From positions 1,798,001 through 1,862,000 of the forward strand of contig NZ_CP030064.1 of assembly GCF_003990725.2 (NCBI RefSeq): a DNA stretch of 64,000 nt, written 5' to 3'. The notes beneath the pieces were generated by a model. That model was not told the DNA's origin. It did no database searches and worked only from the letters and a program-made list of their open reading frames with translations. This stretch comes from Halorubrum sp. PV6 (GTDB lineage: Archaea > Halobacteriota > Halobacteria > Halobacteriales > Haloferacaceae). Shown in pieces: positions 24,012 through 31,596 of the stretch (position 1 is its first letter; the number at the start of each line of letters is the position of its first letter). The position numbers and the translations under genes were made by a program.

Positions 24012-26194
24012 CGCTGGCTCGTGAGCGCGGTCCGGTTCACCTCGCGTTCGACATCGAGCGCGATCAGAACCGGGAGCTACTCACGGACCTGTTCGCGGCG
24101 TTCGAAATCGTCGAGTTCTCCGGGGCGGTTCCCGACGGAACCGACCTCTGTATCGTCGACGAGCGGGCCTTCCAGCGATCGCCGGAGCGGTTCGTCACGT
24201 GGAAGGCCGAGGAGGGGTCGCTGTTCGCTCCGGTGGCGGTGCTCTCGGAGCCGACGACCGCCGACCCGTGGCAGTCGTTCGACGAGTCGCTGTTGGCGGA
24301 GGCCGACGACATCCTGCAGATCCCCGTCTCGAAGGCCGAGTTCACCTCGCGCATCGAGAAGCTGCTCACGATGCGGGAGTTCACCAGCACGGTGAACGAG
24401 CAGAAACAGTTCTCGGAGTTGGTGTTTCAGTCCAGCCCGCTGGCGAAACTCGTCATCGAGCAGGACGGTACCATCGTCCAGGCGAACGAGCGCGCCGGAG
24501 AGCTGTTCGACGCCGACCCGGCGAGCATCGCCGGAACGGTCTACAACGAGAGCGACTGGGTCGCCGTCGACGACGAGGGCACCGAGATCCCTGCCGAGGA
24601 ACTGCCCTTCTCCCGCGTGTTCGAGACGAACAAACCGGTCTACGGACGCGAGTACACGATCAGGCACCCACAGGGCCCCGAGACCAACGTGTCGGTGAAC
24701 GTGGCGCCGGTTCGGGACGCGTCCGGGTCGATCGAGTACGTCGTCGCGACGCTCGAAGACATCACGGTTCGGCGGGCGCAGTCGGCGCGGCTCGAACGAC
24801 AGGTGGACCTGTTCCGGCAAGCACAGGAGATCGCCAGCCTCGGGGCGTGGGAGTACGACGTTCAGACCGGTGAGCAGTGGGTGAGCCGCGGCGTCGACCG
24901 AATTCTCGGAGTGCAGTCGGCGGCGGATATCCCGATCGAAGAACACTTCGAGTTATACCATCCCACGGACCGCCCGGCCATCCGCGAGGCGTTCGATCGG
25001 GCCGTAGAGGAGGGCGAGCCGTACGACCTCGAACTCAGGATCACTCGTCCCGACGGGGAAGAGCGCTGGGTTCGGACCCTCGGCGAGCCGCAAGGCGACG
25101 ACGGCGAGGTCCTCCGCGTTCGAGGCGCGATACAGGACATCACCAACCGGAAAAAGCGGGAAGTGGAGCGAAAGCGCATGTCGAACGCCGTCGAGAGCGC
25201 GCCCATCGGGATCACGCTCAGCGACCCCGACCGCGAGGACAACCCGCTGATATACGTGAACGAGGGGTTCCTCGACATGACGGGGTACACGCGGGAGGAA
25301 GCGCTCGGCCGCAACTGCCGGTTTCTCCAGGGAACGGACACGCTCGAAGAACACGTCCGCACCGTCCGCAAGGCGATAGACGCCGAGAAGACGGTGACGG
25401 TCACGCTCCGAAACTATCGGAAAGACGGATCGCTGTTCTGGAACCGTCTGACCGTCTCGCCCGTGTACGACGAGGACGGCTCGTTGACCAACTTCATCGG
25501 GTTCCAAGAGGACGTGAGCGACCTCATGCAACAGCAGCGACAGCTCGGGATCTTGGACCGCTACCTGCGTCACAACCTCCGAAACTCGTTGAACGTCGTA
25601 CAGGGACACGCCGAACTCGTCCAGCAGAAGGCCGACCCGCCGGTCGCGGAGTACGGGGCGATCATCGAACGGACCAGCACGACGCTCCTCCAGAACGTGG
25701 AGAAGGAACGCGCGATCACGGAACTGCTCCGGTCGCCGCTCAACCCGACGACGATCGAACTCATGCCGCTGCTCCGATCGATCGTCGACGAGTTCGAGGG
25801 GGCGTACCCGCACGCGACGGTGTCGCTCTCCGGCCCCGACGACATCTGGGTCGACGCGTTGCCCAAACTGGCGGAGGCGCTCGGGGAGCTCATCGAGAAC
25901 GCCATCCAACACACCGACAGCGAGTCGCCGACGATCGATGTCGCCGTCAAGGTCGGCGCCGACACCGCTCGCGTGATCGTTTCGGACAGCGGTCCCGGCA
26001 TCCCGGAGATGGAGGTGAACGTCCTCGTCAACCGAACCGCCGAAAACCCCACCTACCACGGACAGGGGTTCGGCCTGTGGATGGTGTACCTCATCGTGCA
26101 ACACTCCGGCGGGAACGTGACGTTCGAGGGCTCCGAGGAGGGGACGACCGTCACGGTCGAGTTGCCCCTCGCGGACGAGGACGCGACGGACTGA
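24008..26194 (+). CDS. Receiver-like/PAS/LOV sensor histidine kinase
   Basis: A 728-residue cytoplasmic kinase. Residues 1-120 resemble a receiver domain (LCIVDERAF, VAVLSEPTT). PAS domains follow at about 135-260 and 265-385, then a LOV domain at about 390-510 with the photoactive-cysteine motif GRNCRFLQG (C437), the flavin-contact segment NYRKDGSLFWN and NFIGFQEDVS. The kinase core has H522 in RHNLRNSLNVVQGH, an N box ELIENAIQH and G boxes. No membrane helix is visible. Translational coupling to the KaiC-like gene implies the two work together in light or redox signalling. Confidence 0.9.
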   Translation: MTLARERGPVHLAFDIERDQNRELLTDLFAAFEIVEFSGAVPDGTDLCIVDERAFQRSPERFVTWKAEEGSLFAPVAVLSEPTTADPWQSFDESLLAEADDILQIPVSKAEFTSRIEKLLTMREFTSTVNEQKQFSELVFQSSPLAKLVIEQDGTIVQANERAGELFDADPASIAGTVYNESDWVAVDDEGTEIPAEELPFSRVFETNKPVYGREYTIRHPQGPETNVSVNVAPVRDASGSIEYVVATLEDITVRRAQSARLERQVDLFRQAQEIASLGAWEYDVQTGEQWVSRGVDRILGVQSAADIPIEEHFELYHPTDRPAIREAFDRAVEEGEPYDLELRITRPDGEERWVRTLGEPQGDDGEVLRVRGAIQDITNRKKREVERKRMSNAVESAPIGITLSDPDREDNPLIYVNEGFLDMTGYTREEALGRNCRFLQGTDTLEEHVRTVRKAIDAEKTVTVTLRNYRKDGSLFWNRLTVSPVYDEDGSLTNFIGFQEDVSDLMQQQRQLGILDRYLRHNLRNSLNVVQGHAELVQQKADPPVAEYGAIIERTSTTLLQNVEKERAITELLRSPLNPTTIELMPLLRSIVDEFEGAYPHATVSLSGPDDIWVDALPKLAEALGELIENAIQHTDSESPTIDVAVKVGADTARVIVSDSGPGIPEMEVNVLVNRTAENPTYHGQGFGLWMVYLIVQHSGGNVTFEGSEEGTTVTVELPLADEDATD

Positions 26195-26351
26195 CCCGAC
26201 TCACACCGAAACCGCTGCGTCGTCGCAGGCGGTCACTTTTAAACGCTTACAAGTCCGGCACGGAGGCGTCCGTGACCGCGCCGGTCCGGTCACCGTGGCA
26301 CGGTCGTCGTTTTAAAACACCTCCGCGAAGATGGCTCCCCGCGACCGGGAA

Positions 26352-27107
26352 TCAGTCGGACCGCTCCGAGGAGCGGGACGCGGACGCTGCGCCGCCGTCG
26401 GTCGCTGCCTGCGTCTGTGGGGTCACCTGAACCGTCATCTCCGTCGTCGTTTCGAACCCCGCCACCTGGTCGTTGAGGTCTCCGGCCAACGCGGAGAGCT
26501 CTTGAATCGTCTCGGCGGTCTCCGCGAGCGACGAGGTCTGCTCTTCGGTCGCCGCCGAGACGTTGCTCGCCTCCGCGGCGGTCTGTTCGCTCACGCTCGC
26601 CACTTCGTCCACCACCGAGACGACCTCCTCCGTCGAGGCGGCCTGGTCGTCGGTCGCGTCGCTGATCTCTCGGATCCCGCTTTCGGCCTCCTGGACCGCG
26701 TCCGCGATCTCGTCGAACATCTCGATCGCGCTCTCGATCGTCTCCGACCCGCGCTCGACGCGCTCGCTCATCTGCTCCATCCCCGCGACGGTCTCCGTCG
26801 TGCTTGCTTGTGCGTTCTCGATGCGCGCTTCGACGGCGGCCGTCGCCTCCGACGCCTCCTCCGCGAGCGACTTCACCTCGGAGGCGACGACGCCGAACCC
26901 CTCCCCGGCCTCGCCGGCACGCGCCGCCTCGATCGACGCGTTGAGCGCCAAAATGTTCGTCTTCTCCGCGATCCCGGAGATCATCTCGACGATCTCGCCG
27001 ATCTCATTCATGTCCGCTTCGAGCGCCGCGACCTGTCCGGCCGCCTCGTTCGCCTGCGCTTCGATCGACTCGATCTCGTCGGTCGCAAGCGACGCCGCGT
27101 GGCTCAC
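26352..27107 (-). CDS. Methyl-accepting chemotaxis signalling domain, no sensor part
   Basis: A 251-residue protein made almost only of the cytoplasmic coiled-coil of a transducer. The hairpin tip [20 protein letters not shown] is intact and the methylation-helix type repeats surround it. There is no signal peptide, membrane helix, HAMP or PAS domain, and an in-frame TAA lies three codons before the GTG start. It is either a soluble transducer or the surviving 3' part of a longer one. The 44-base gap to the divergent HalOD1 gene is short for two promoters. Confidence 0.8.
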   Translation of the reverse strand: MSHAASLATDEIESIEAQANEAAGQVAALEADMNEIGEIVEMISGIAEKTNILALNASIEAARAGEAGEGFGVVASEVKSLAEEASEATAAVEARIENAQASTTETVAGMEQMSERVERGSETIESAIEMFDEIADAVQEAESGIREISDATDDQAASTEEVVSVVDEVASVSEQTAAEASNVSAATEEQTSSLAETAETIQELSALAGDLNDQVAGFETTTEMTVQVTPQTQAATDGGAASASRSSERSD

Positions 27108-27151
27108 CGTCTGGTTTTTATTATCGTCCGTCGTATGTGTTTACCAGTAGG

Positions 27152-27394
27152 ATGTACGACGATCTCACGACGAGTATCATTGCAGCGATTTCTGAGAGGA
27201 AGGACGTCGATCCGAGCGATCTCGAAGTCATTCTCGCCGAACACGTCGATCTACACGCTATCGAACAGCTCGCGAAACACGAGACCAGCACGTGGCAACT
27301 CGAATTCGAACTCCCCGAACATACGGTCTCTGTCACGTCCGACGGCGGGGTTCTCGTCGACGGTCAGGAAACACAGACGCAGCCTACTGATTGA
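27152..27394 (+). CDS. HalOD1-domain protein
   Basis: An 80-residue protein matching the haloarchaeal output domain HalOD1: LTTSIIAAISERKDVDPSDL, then AIEQLA and the beta pair QLEFELPEHTVSVTSDGGVLVD. The domain is found alone or fused to regulators; function unknown. A TATA element (TTTTTATTA, about 27116-27124) lies 28 nt before the ATG, which supports this start rather than one five codons upstream. Its DNA is visibly less GC-rich than that of its neighbours. Confidence 0.8.
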   Translation: MYDDLTTSIIAAISERKDVDPSDLEVILAEHVDLHAIEQLAKHETSTWQLEFELPEHTVSVTSDGGVLVDGQETQTQPTD

Positions 27395-27513
27395 TCGGTA
27401 TCCACAATTCAGCACCGTCGTTTCAGACGAACCGCTCGGTGTGACGAGTCCGCCGACGCCGAGTGCCGTCGCAACCACAACGAACTACACCGCCGTCCGG
27501 TGACTACTAGGTC

Positions 27514-28698
27514 ATGACTCGCCGTCTGTACGGGGGCCTGCTCGGGATGGTCTTCGTTGTCAACTTCGGGCGCGTCGTCTTTGCGCCGCTCGTCGAGCCG
27601 CTCCAAGCCGCGTTTGACGTCGGGCCGGCGACCGTCGGCGCCATCGTCTCGCTCGTCTGGTTCGGCACCGCGCTCCCCCGGCTCCCGCTGAGTTACGTGC
27701 TCACGCGCGTCTCCAGGCGACGGGTCGTCGTCGCGTCCGGCGTGATGCTCACCGCGGCGGCCGCCCTCACCGCGTCGTCGCCCGACATCCGGACGTTTCG
27801 GATCGGGGTCCTCGCCGTCGGCGTCGCCTCCGGCACGTACTTCGTCTCCGCGGTGCCGCTCATCGGGGAGCTGTACCCCGACCGGGTCGGCAAGCGCATC
27901 GGGATTCACGGGACTGCGGCGCAACTCGCGGCCGTGGCCGCCCCGACGGTCGTCGTGTCGGTCGTCGCCGTCACCACCTGGCGGGCCGTGTTCTGGCTGC
28001 TCGCGGCCGCGGGCCTCCTGACCACCCTCGTCTTCGCCGTCGGCCTCCGAGGGACCGAACGATCCCCGGAGGCGCCGCCGGCGCGGAACTTCCGCGGCGT
28101 GCTCGGCAACTGGCGGGTCGTTCTCACGGGGATGCTGTTTATCAGTGCCGCCGGGTTCGTCTGGCAGGGGCTGTTCAACTTCTACGTCTCCGTGATGCTC
28201 GGTCGGGGACTCGATCCGGGGACCGCGAACGCGCTCCTGACGATCACGTTCGCGGCGGGGATACCGGCGTTCTGGGCCAGCGGCGCGCTCGTCGACCGGC
28301 TGCCGACGATCCCGTACATCCTCGGACTCGTCGGCGCGTTCACCGCCGGAGTGTTCGGCGTGACCCTGTTCAGCGGCGCGGTCGCGCTCGGCGCGGTGTC
28401 GGTCGTCCTCGGTTACACCATCCACGGCCTGTTCCCCGCGCTCGACACCTACGTCCTCTCGGCGCTCCCGGCCGACACGCGCGCCGGTACGTTCGCCGCG
28501 TTCAGCGGGCTCTCGATCGCCCTCGAAGCCTCCGGAAGCGGCGTCGTCGGCGCGCTCGTCGAGGCCGGCTACCCGTTCACCACGGTGTTCCGCGGGTTCG
28601 CGGGCGGGCTCGTCGTCGTCCTCGTCGTCGCCGCGGGGCTCTACCGACGCGACCGACTCCCCGCGGCCGACCGCGTCACCGGCGCCACTGAGTCGTGA
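27514..28698 (+). CDS. MFS transporter
   Basis: A 394-residue Major Facilitator Superfamily carrier with about twelve hydrophobic helices. The loop between helices 2 and 3 carries the weak MFS motif LSYVLTRVSRRRVVVASG. The central loop GLRGTERSPEAPPARNFRG separates the two halves. It resembles nitrate/cyanate-type and sugar-phosphate-type carriers only in general layout, so no substrate is proposed. Monocistronic by position, downstream of the HalOD1 gene after a 119-base gap. Confidence 0.88.
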   Translation: MTRRLYGGLLGMVFVVNFGRVVFAPLVEPLQAAFDVGPATVGAIVSLVWFGTALPRLPLSYVLTRVSRRRVVVASGVMLTAAAALTASSPDIRTFRIGVLAVGVASGTYFVSAVPLIGELYPDRVGKRIGIHGTAAQLAAVAAPTVVVSVVAVTTWRAVFWLLAAAGLLTTLVFAVGLRGTERSPEAPPARNFRGVLGNWRVVLTGMLFISAAGFVWQGLFNFYVSVMLGRGLDPGTANALLTITFAAGIPAFWASGALVDRLPTIPYILGLVGAFTAGVFGVTLFSGAVALGAVSVVLGYTIHGLFPALDTYVLSALPADTRAGTFAAFSGLSIALEASGSGVVGALVEAGYPFTTVFRGFAGGLVVVLVVAAGLYRRDRLPAADRVTGATES

Positions 28699-28740
28699 GG
28701 CCGTCGCAGCAGCCGTGCGTCGATCGGCTTTTTAAGTCCC

Positions 28741-28789
28741 CGGCACAAAAAGCCAATTCAGAAATATAACTATAATTAAGTTTGTGCCG
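28741..28789. promoter_or_regulatory. Inverted repeat flanking an AT-rich TATA region
   Basis: CGGCACAAA at 28741-28749 and its exact reverse complement TTTGTGCCG at 28781-28789 flank a strongly AT-rich core with TATAATTAA at 28771-28779. The core sits about 30 nt before the ATG at 28808, so the arms bracket the TATA box. This looks like an operator, though a terminator of the upstream MFS gene is possible. Confidence 0.5.
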
Positions 28790-28807
28790 CTCCTCTGAGA
28801 CGTGATT

Positions 28808-29158
28808 ATGAGTACACCAACACCCCCCGGTACCCGACGGGCCGTGTCACATGGTACCGTTAGTCGTCGGCGCCTCCTCGCGGCGAGCGGTGCCGTCGCG
28901 GTCGGCTCGCTCGCCGGGTGCCTGCATCGAGTTGCGTCGACGGTGACGAACACGGGCTCGTCGCCCGCGGCGGTCTTCGCGGGGACACAGGCGGCGAGCG
29001 TCGGCGAGTTCGTCGTGGGTGAGCCGCACGTGAGTCGACGCGGACGGGTCACCGCTCGAAAAGGATTCGTCAATCCGGCTCGACCAGATTCGGACCGTCT
29101 CGGTTCCGGAACGGATTCACTCGGTCGTCGGTTCACTCGACGGACCTACGATGGCTGA
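28808..29158 (+). CDS. Short Tat-dependent lipoprotein, probably a truncated gene
   Basis: A 116-residue product with a twin-arginine signal SRRRLLAASGAVAVGSLAGC including a lipobox, followed by ASTVTNTGSSPAAVFAG. That start resembles the N-terminus of larger haloarchaeal lipoproteins (from memory, not searched). After about residue 60 the sequence becomes arginine-rich and low in hydrophobic content, unlike a folded export domain, which suggests a frameshift or deletion. An ATG two codons after a GTG was taken as the start. It converges on chorismate mutase. Confidence 0.5.
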   Translation: MSTPTPPGTRRAVSHGTVSRRRLLAASGAVAVGSLAGCLHRVASTVTNTGSSPAAVFAGTQAASVGEFVVGEPHVSRRGRVTARKGFVNPARPDSDRLGSGTDSLGRRFTRRTYDG

Positions 29159-29199
29159 AGTCGACGAGGCGTTACAGCTAAGTCTCGGCCTCGACTGAG

Positions 29200-29493
29200 C
29201 TACCGGCTCTCTCTTTGCTCGACCTTGTTCAGTTCGATCAGCAGGCGGAAGATCGCTTTCACGAGGTTCGCGTCGACGTCGAAACGCTCGGCGTTCGCGC
29301 CGGCGCGCTCCATCACGCGCTCCTCTTGGCCCTCGTCGGTCGTCGGGAGGTCGCGCTCTTCTTTCACGGCCGCCACCGTGTCGGCGACGTAGGTTCGGCG
29401 CGCGATCAGTTCGACGATCTCCTGATCGATGTCTTCGATCTCTCGGCGCAGTTCGTCCAGACTCATCTCTTCGGGGTTCGGTGTTTCGCTCAT
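29200..29493 (-). CDS. aroQ: Chorismate mutase (AroQ type)
   Basis: Converts chorismate to prephenate for phenylalanine and tyrosine synthesis. The 97-residue protein is the all-helical AroQ domain: SLDELRREIEDIDQEIVELIARRTYVADTVAAVK supplies the first helix with the catalytic Arg and Lys, and the C-terminal VKAIFRLLIELNKVEQ helix completes the site. The start at MSETPNPEEM avoids a basic upstream extension that overlaps the shikimate kinase gene. It lies five bases after that gene, so both act on the same pathway from one mRNA. Confidence 0.92.
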   Translation of the reverse strand: MSETPNPEEMSLDELRREIEDIDQEIVELIARRTYVADTVAAVKEERDLPTTDEGQEERVMERAGANAERFDVDANLVKAIFRLLIELNKVEQRESR

Positions 29494-29498
29494 AGGGT

Positions 29499-30404
29499 TC
29501 ACTCTCCGCTGACGGCAGCACCGTCGTTTCTGGTCGTAGTCTCTCGCAGCGTGCCGGGGCGCTCGCCCCACGCGTCGGCGACCGCGTCGAGGTCGGTGTC
29601 GGGGTCGGTCGGGTCCGCGACGGCGACGACGCTCGGACCGGTGCCCGAAAGCGACACCCCGGTCGCGTGGGGCATCGCCTCGACCGCGGGGTCGGCGTCG
29701 AACCCGAGCGCGGCCGAGAAGGCGAGCCCGTTGACCGTCATCGCCTCGGCGTAGCGCCCGTCGAGCGCAAGGTCGGTCACGAGGTCGGCCATCGGCGCGA
29801 CGGCCTCACAGCGCGCCACGTCGGCGTCGGCGCTGTAGGCGCGCTCGGGCGGGGTCCACACGAGCACGTCCCAGTCGACGGCCTCCCGCGAGCGCAGTTC
29901 GTCGGCCCCGTTGTCGGTGACGGTGACGCCGCCGAGCATCGAGGCTGTCGCGTCGTCGAACGCCCCCGTGACCGTCACGCCCGCCTCGCGGGCGGCCCGC
30001 ACGCCGAGCCGGCAGGCCTCGATTCGGGTGACGTCGACCGCCGGGGCCGCGTCGCCGGCCTCGTCTCCCACGGTCAGCCCGAGCGCGTCGCAGGTCGCCA
30101 GCACGGTCGCGTTGGCCGCCGCGCTGGAGCTTTTCAGTCCCGCCGCGAGCGGTACGTCGCTGTCGGTTCGGACGGCCCCGCCTTCGCCGTCGCCCCATCG
30201 CTCGGTCGCGAGCGCGACGCAGCGCTCGATCAGCGCGGTGTCGGCGTCGGGGGCCTCGCTGATCCGTCCGTCGACACCGTTCGCGTCCGGGTCGAGCGTC
30301 ACCGTTGCGCGCGTCTCGACGTCGATACCGAAGGCCGCGCCGGTACCCGTCGCGAGCGCGTTCGACACGGTTCCCGCGCCGAGCGCCGCTGCGCGTCCCT
30401 CCAT
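29499..30404 (-). CDS. aroK: Shikimate kinase, archaeal GHMP type
   Basis: Phosphorylates shikimate to shikimate 3-phosphate. Archaea use a GHMP-superfamily enzyme unrelated to bacterial AroK; this 301-residue protein shows its ATP motif PLAAGLKSSSAAANA and the C-terminal GVSLSGTGPSVVAV. The N-terminal MEGRAAALGAGTVSNALATGTGAAF is the usual beginning, so the second ATG of the frame was taken. The chorismate mutase gene follows after five bases, a common haloarchaeal pairing. Confidence 0.93.
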   Translation of the reverse strand: MEGRAAALGAGTVSNALATGTGAAFGIDVETRATVTLDPDANGVDGRISEAPDADTALIERCVALATERWGDGEGGAVRTDSDVPLAAGLKSSSAAANATVLATCDALGLTVGDEAGDAAPAVDVTRIEACRLGVRAAREAGVTVTGAFDDATASMLGGVTVTDNGADELRSREAVDWDVLVWTPPERAYSADADVARCEAVAPMADLVTDLALDGRYAEAMTVNGLAFSAALGFDADPAVEAMPHATGVSLSGTGPSVVAVADPTDPDTDLDAVADAWGERPGTLRETTTRNDGAAVSGE

Positions 30405-30502
30405 GCACTCACGGCTCGCGAGCGCGGACAAAGAGGTAGCGATCACGGCGAGTCTCTCGATGACGAGAGGGGCGGGGAGCCGCCCCCTCGCCTCGCGGGG
30501 GT

Positions 30503-31132
30503 TTAAACCGGCTCCGCCCGGCGAACGGCGGCGTCGACCTCGTACCAGTCCGGGTGGGCCCGCGCCGCACTCGCCGAATTCCGGAAGGTGATGTCGACGA
30601 CGAACTGCTCGGTGCCGTCGACGAAGCGGTCGTCCGACGTGTACTGCTGTCGGACGTACGTCTCGCCGACCGCCTCGCGCTCGGAGGAACTCGGCCGCGT
30701 CGCGTAGGCGTCCACGCGGAACAGCACGGTTCCGTAGGTGAACCGCCCGCGGTTCTCGACGGTGAACCGCGCCCGGACCGTCGTCTCGAACCCGTCCGTC
30801 GTCACCTCGAAGATCTCGGTCGCGGTCACGACGAGCCCCGACCCGTCCGGTCCGACCGACTCCGGGACGGACTCCTCGTCGGACTCCCCTTCTGACTGCG
30901 CGGCTGGCTCGTCGCCGTCCGACAGCGACTCGGTGGCGCCGTCCGTCTCGGCTCCGCCGGCGTCGGCTTCGCCGGCCCCTGTCTCCCCTCCCGTCCCGTC
31001 GGCGGAGCCCTCGCTCGACTCCACGAGGCAGCCGGCGAGCAGCGCGGGAACGGTCGCCGCCAGGAGCCGTCGCCGGCCGACGGCGGGCGTCGAGTTCGCG
31101 TCTCGGTCACGGGGGCGTAACGGGTCCGTCAT
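30503..31132 (-). CDS. Predicted lipoprotein with extracellular beta domain
   Basis: A 209-residue secreted protein: residues 19-35 carry a twin-arginine/lipobox signal (GRRRLLAATVPALLAGC), then a long acidic Gly/Glu/Ser linker, then a folded part (SGLVVTATEIFEVTTDGFET, VENRGRFTYGTVLFRVDAYA) resembling FxLyD/DUF-type beta sandwiches. Function unknown. It is the last gene of a three-gene set with a membrane protein (two-base gap) and a larger lipoprotein upstream. Confidence 0.75.
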   Translation of the reverse strand: MTDPLRPRDRDANSTPAVGRRRLLAATVPALLAGCLVESSEGSADGTGGETGAGEADAGGAETDGATESLSDGDEPAAQSEGESDEESVPESVGPDGSGLVVTATEIFEVTTDGFETTVRARFTVENRGRFTYGTVLFRVDAYATRPSSSEREAVGETYVRQQYTSDDRFVDGTEQFVVDITFRNSASAARAHPDWYEVDAAVRRAEPV

Positions 31133-31134
31133 CG

Positions 31135-31596
31135 TCACCCCGTCACCGACCCGAGAACCCCGGTCACCGCGCCGACGACGGCGGCGACGACCGCGGTCGT
31201 GAGAAGCGATCCGAGCGCGTCCGCGATGCCGTGCGCCTGCGTCGCCGCTTCCCCCTGCGACGCGACAACGAGGACGACGACGACGAGCCCGTAGATCACC
31301 GCGCCGACGCCCGCGCCGACGCCGCAGGTCGTCGCCGCCTCGGTGGCGCCGTAGGCTCGGGAGCCGACGAGGACGCCGAGGACGCCGGCCAGAACCGGCG
31401 CGAACGCCAGCGCGGAAGCGGTGACGGCGAGGTACGACTGGGCGACGAACACCGGGCCGAACCGCGCGGTCTCGCCGGTGGCCGCGGTGACGAGCGCGGC
31501 CTCCGCCCACCCCGTCGTCGCGGCGGCGGCGAGACCGACGCCGACGCCGATGACTGCGAACACGCCCGCCGTGAGACCGATTCCGTTTCCGTCCAT
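31135..31596 (-). CDS. Four-helix membrane protein, function unknown
   Basis: A 153-residue protein rich in Ala, Gly and Val with four hydrophobic helices (about 7-27, 48-75, 87-108 and 122-150) and a short loop TGWAEAALVTAATGETARFG between the first two. No recognised domain. The ATG overlaps the stop codon of the preceding lipoprotein gene (TGATG), and the next gene begins two bases after its own stop. It is therefore most likely part of a surface complex with the two lipoproteins. Confidence 0.7.
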   Translation of the reverse strand: MDGNGIGLTAGVFAVIGVGVGLAAAATTGWAEAALVTAATGETARFGPVFVAQSYLAVTASALAFAPVLAGVLGVLVGSRAYGATEAATTCGVGAGVGAVIYGLVVVVLVVASQGEAATQAHGIADALGSLLTTAVVAAVVGAVTGVLGSVTG

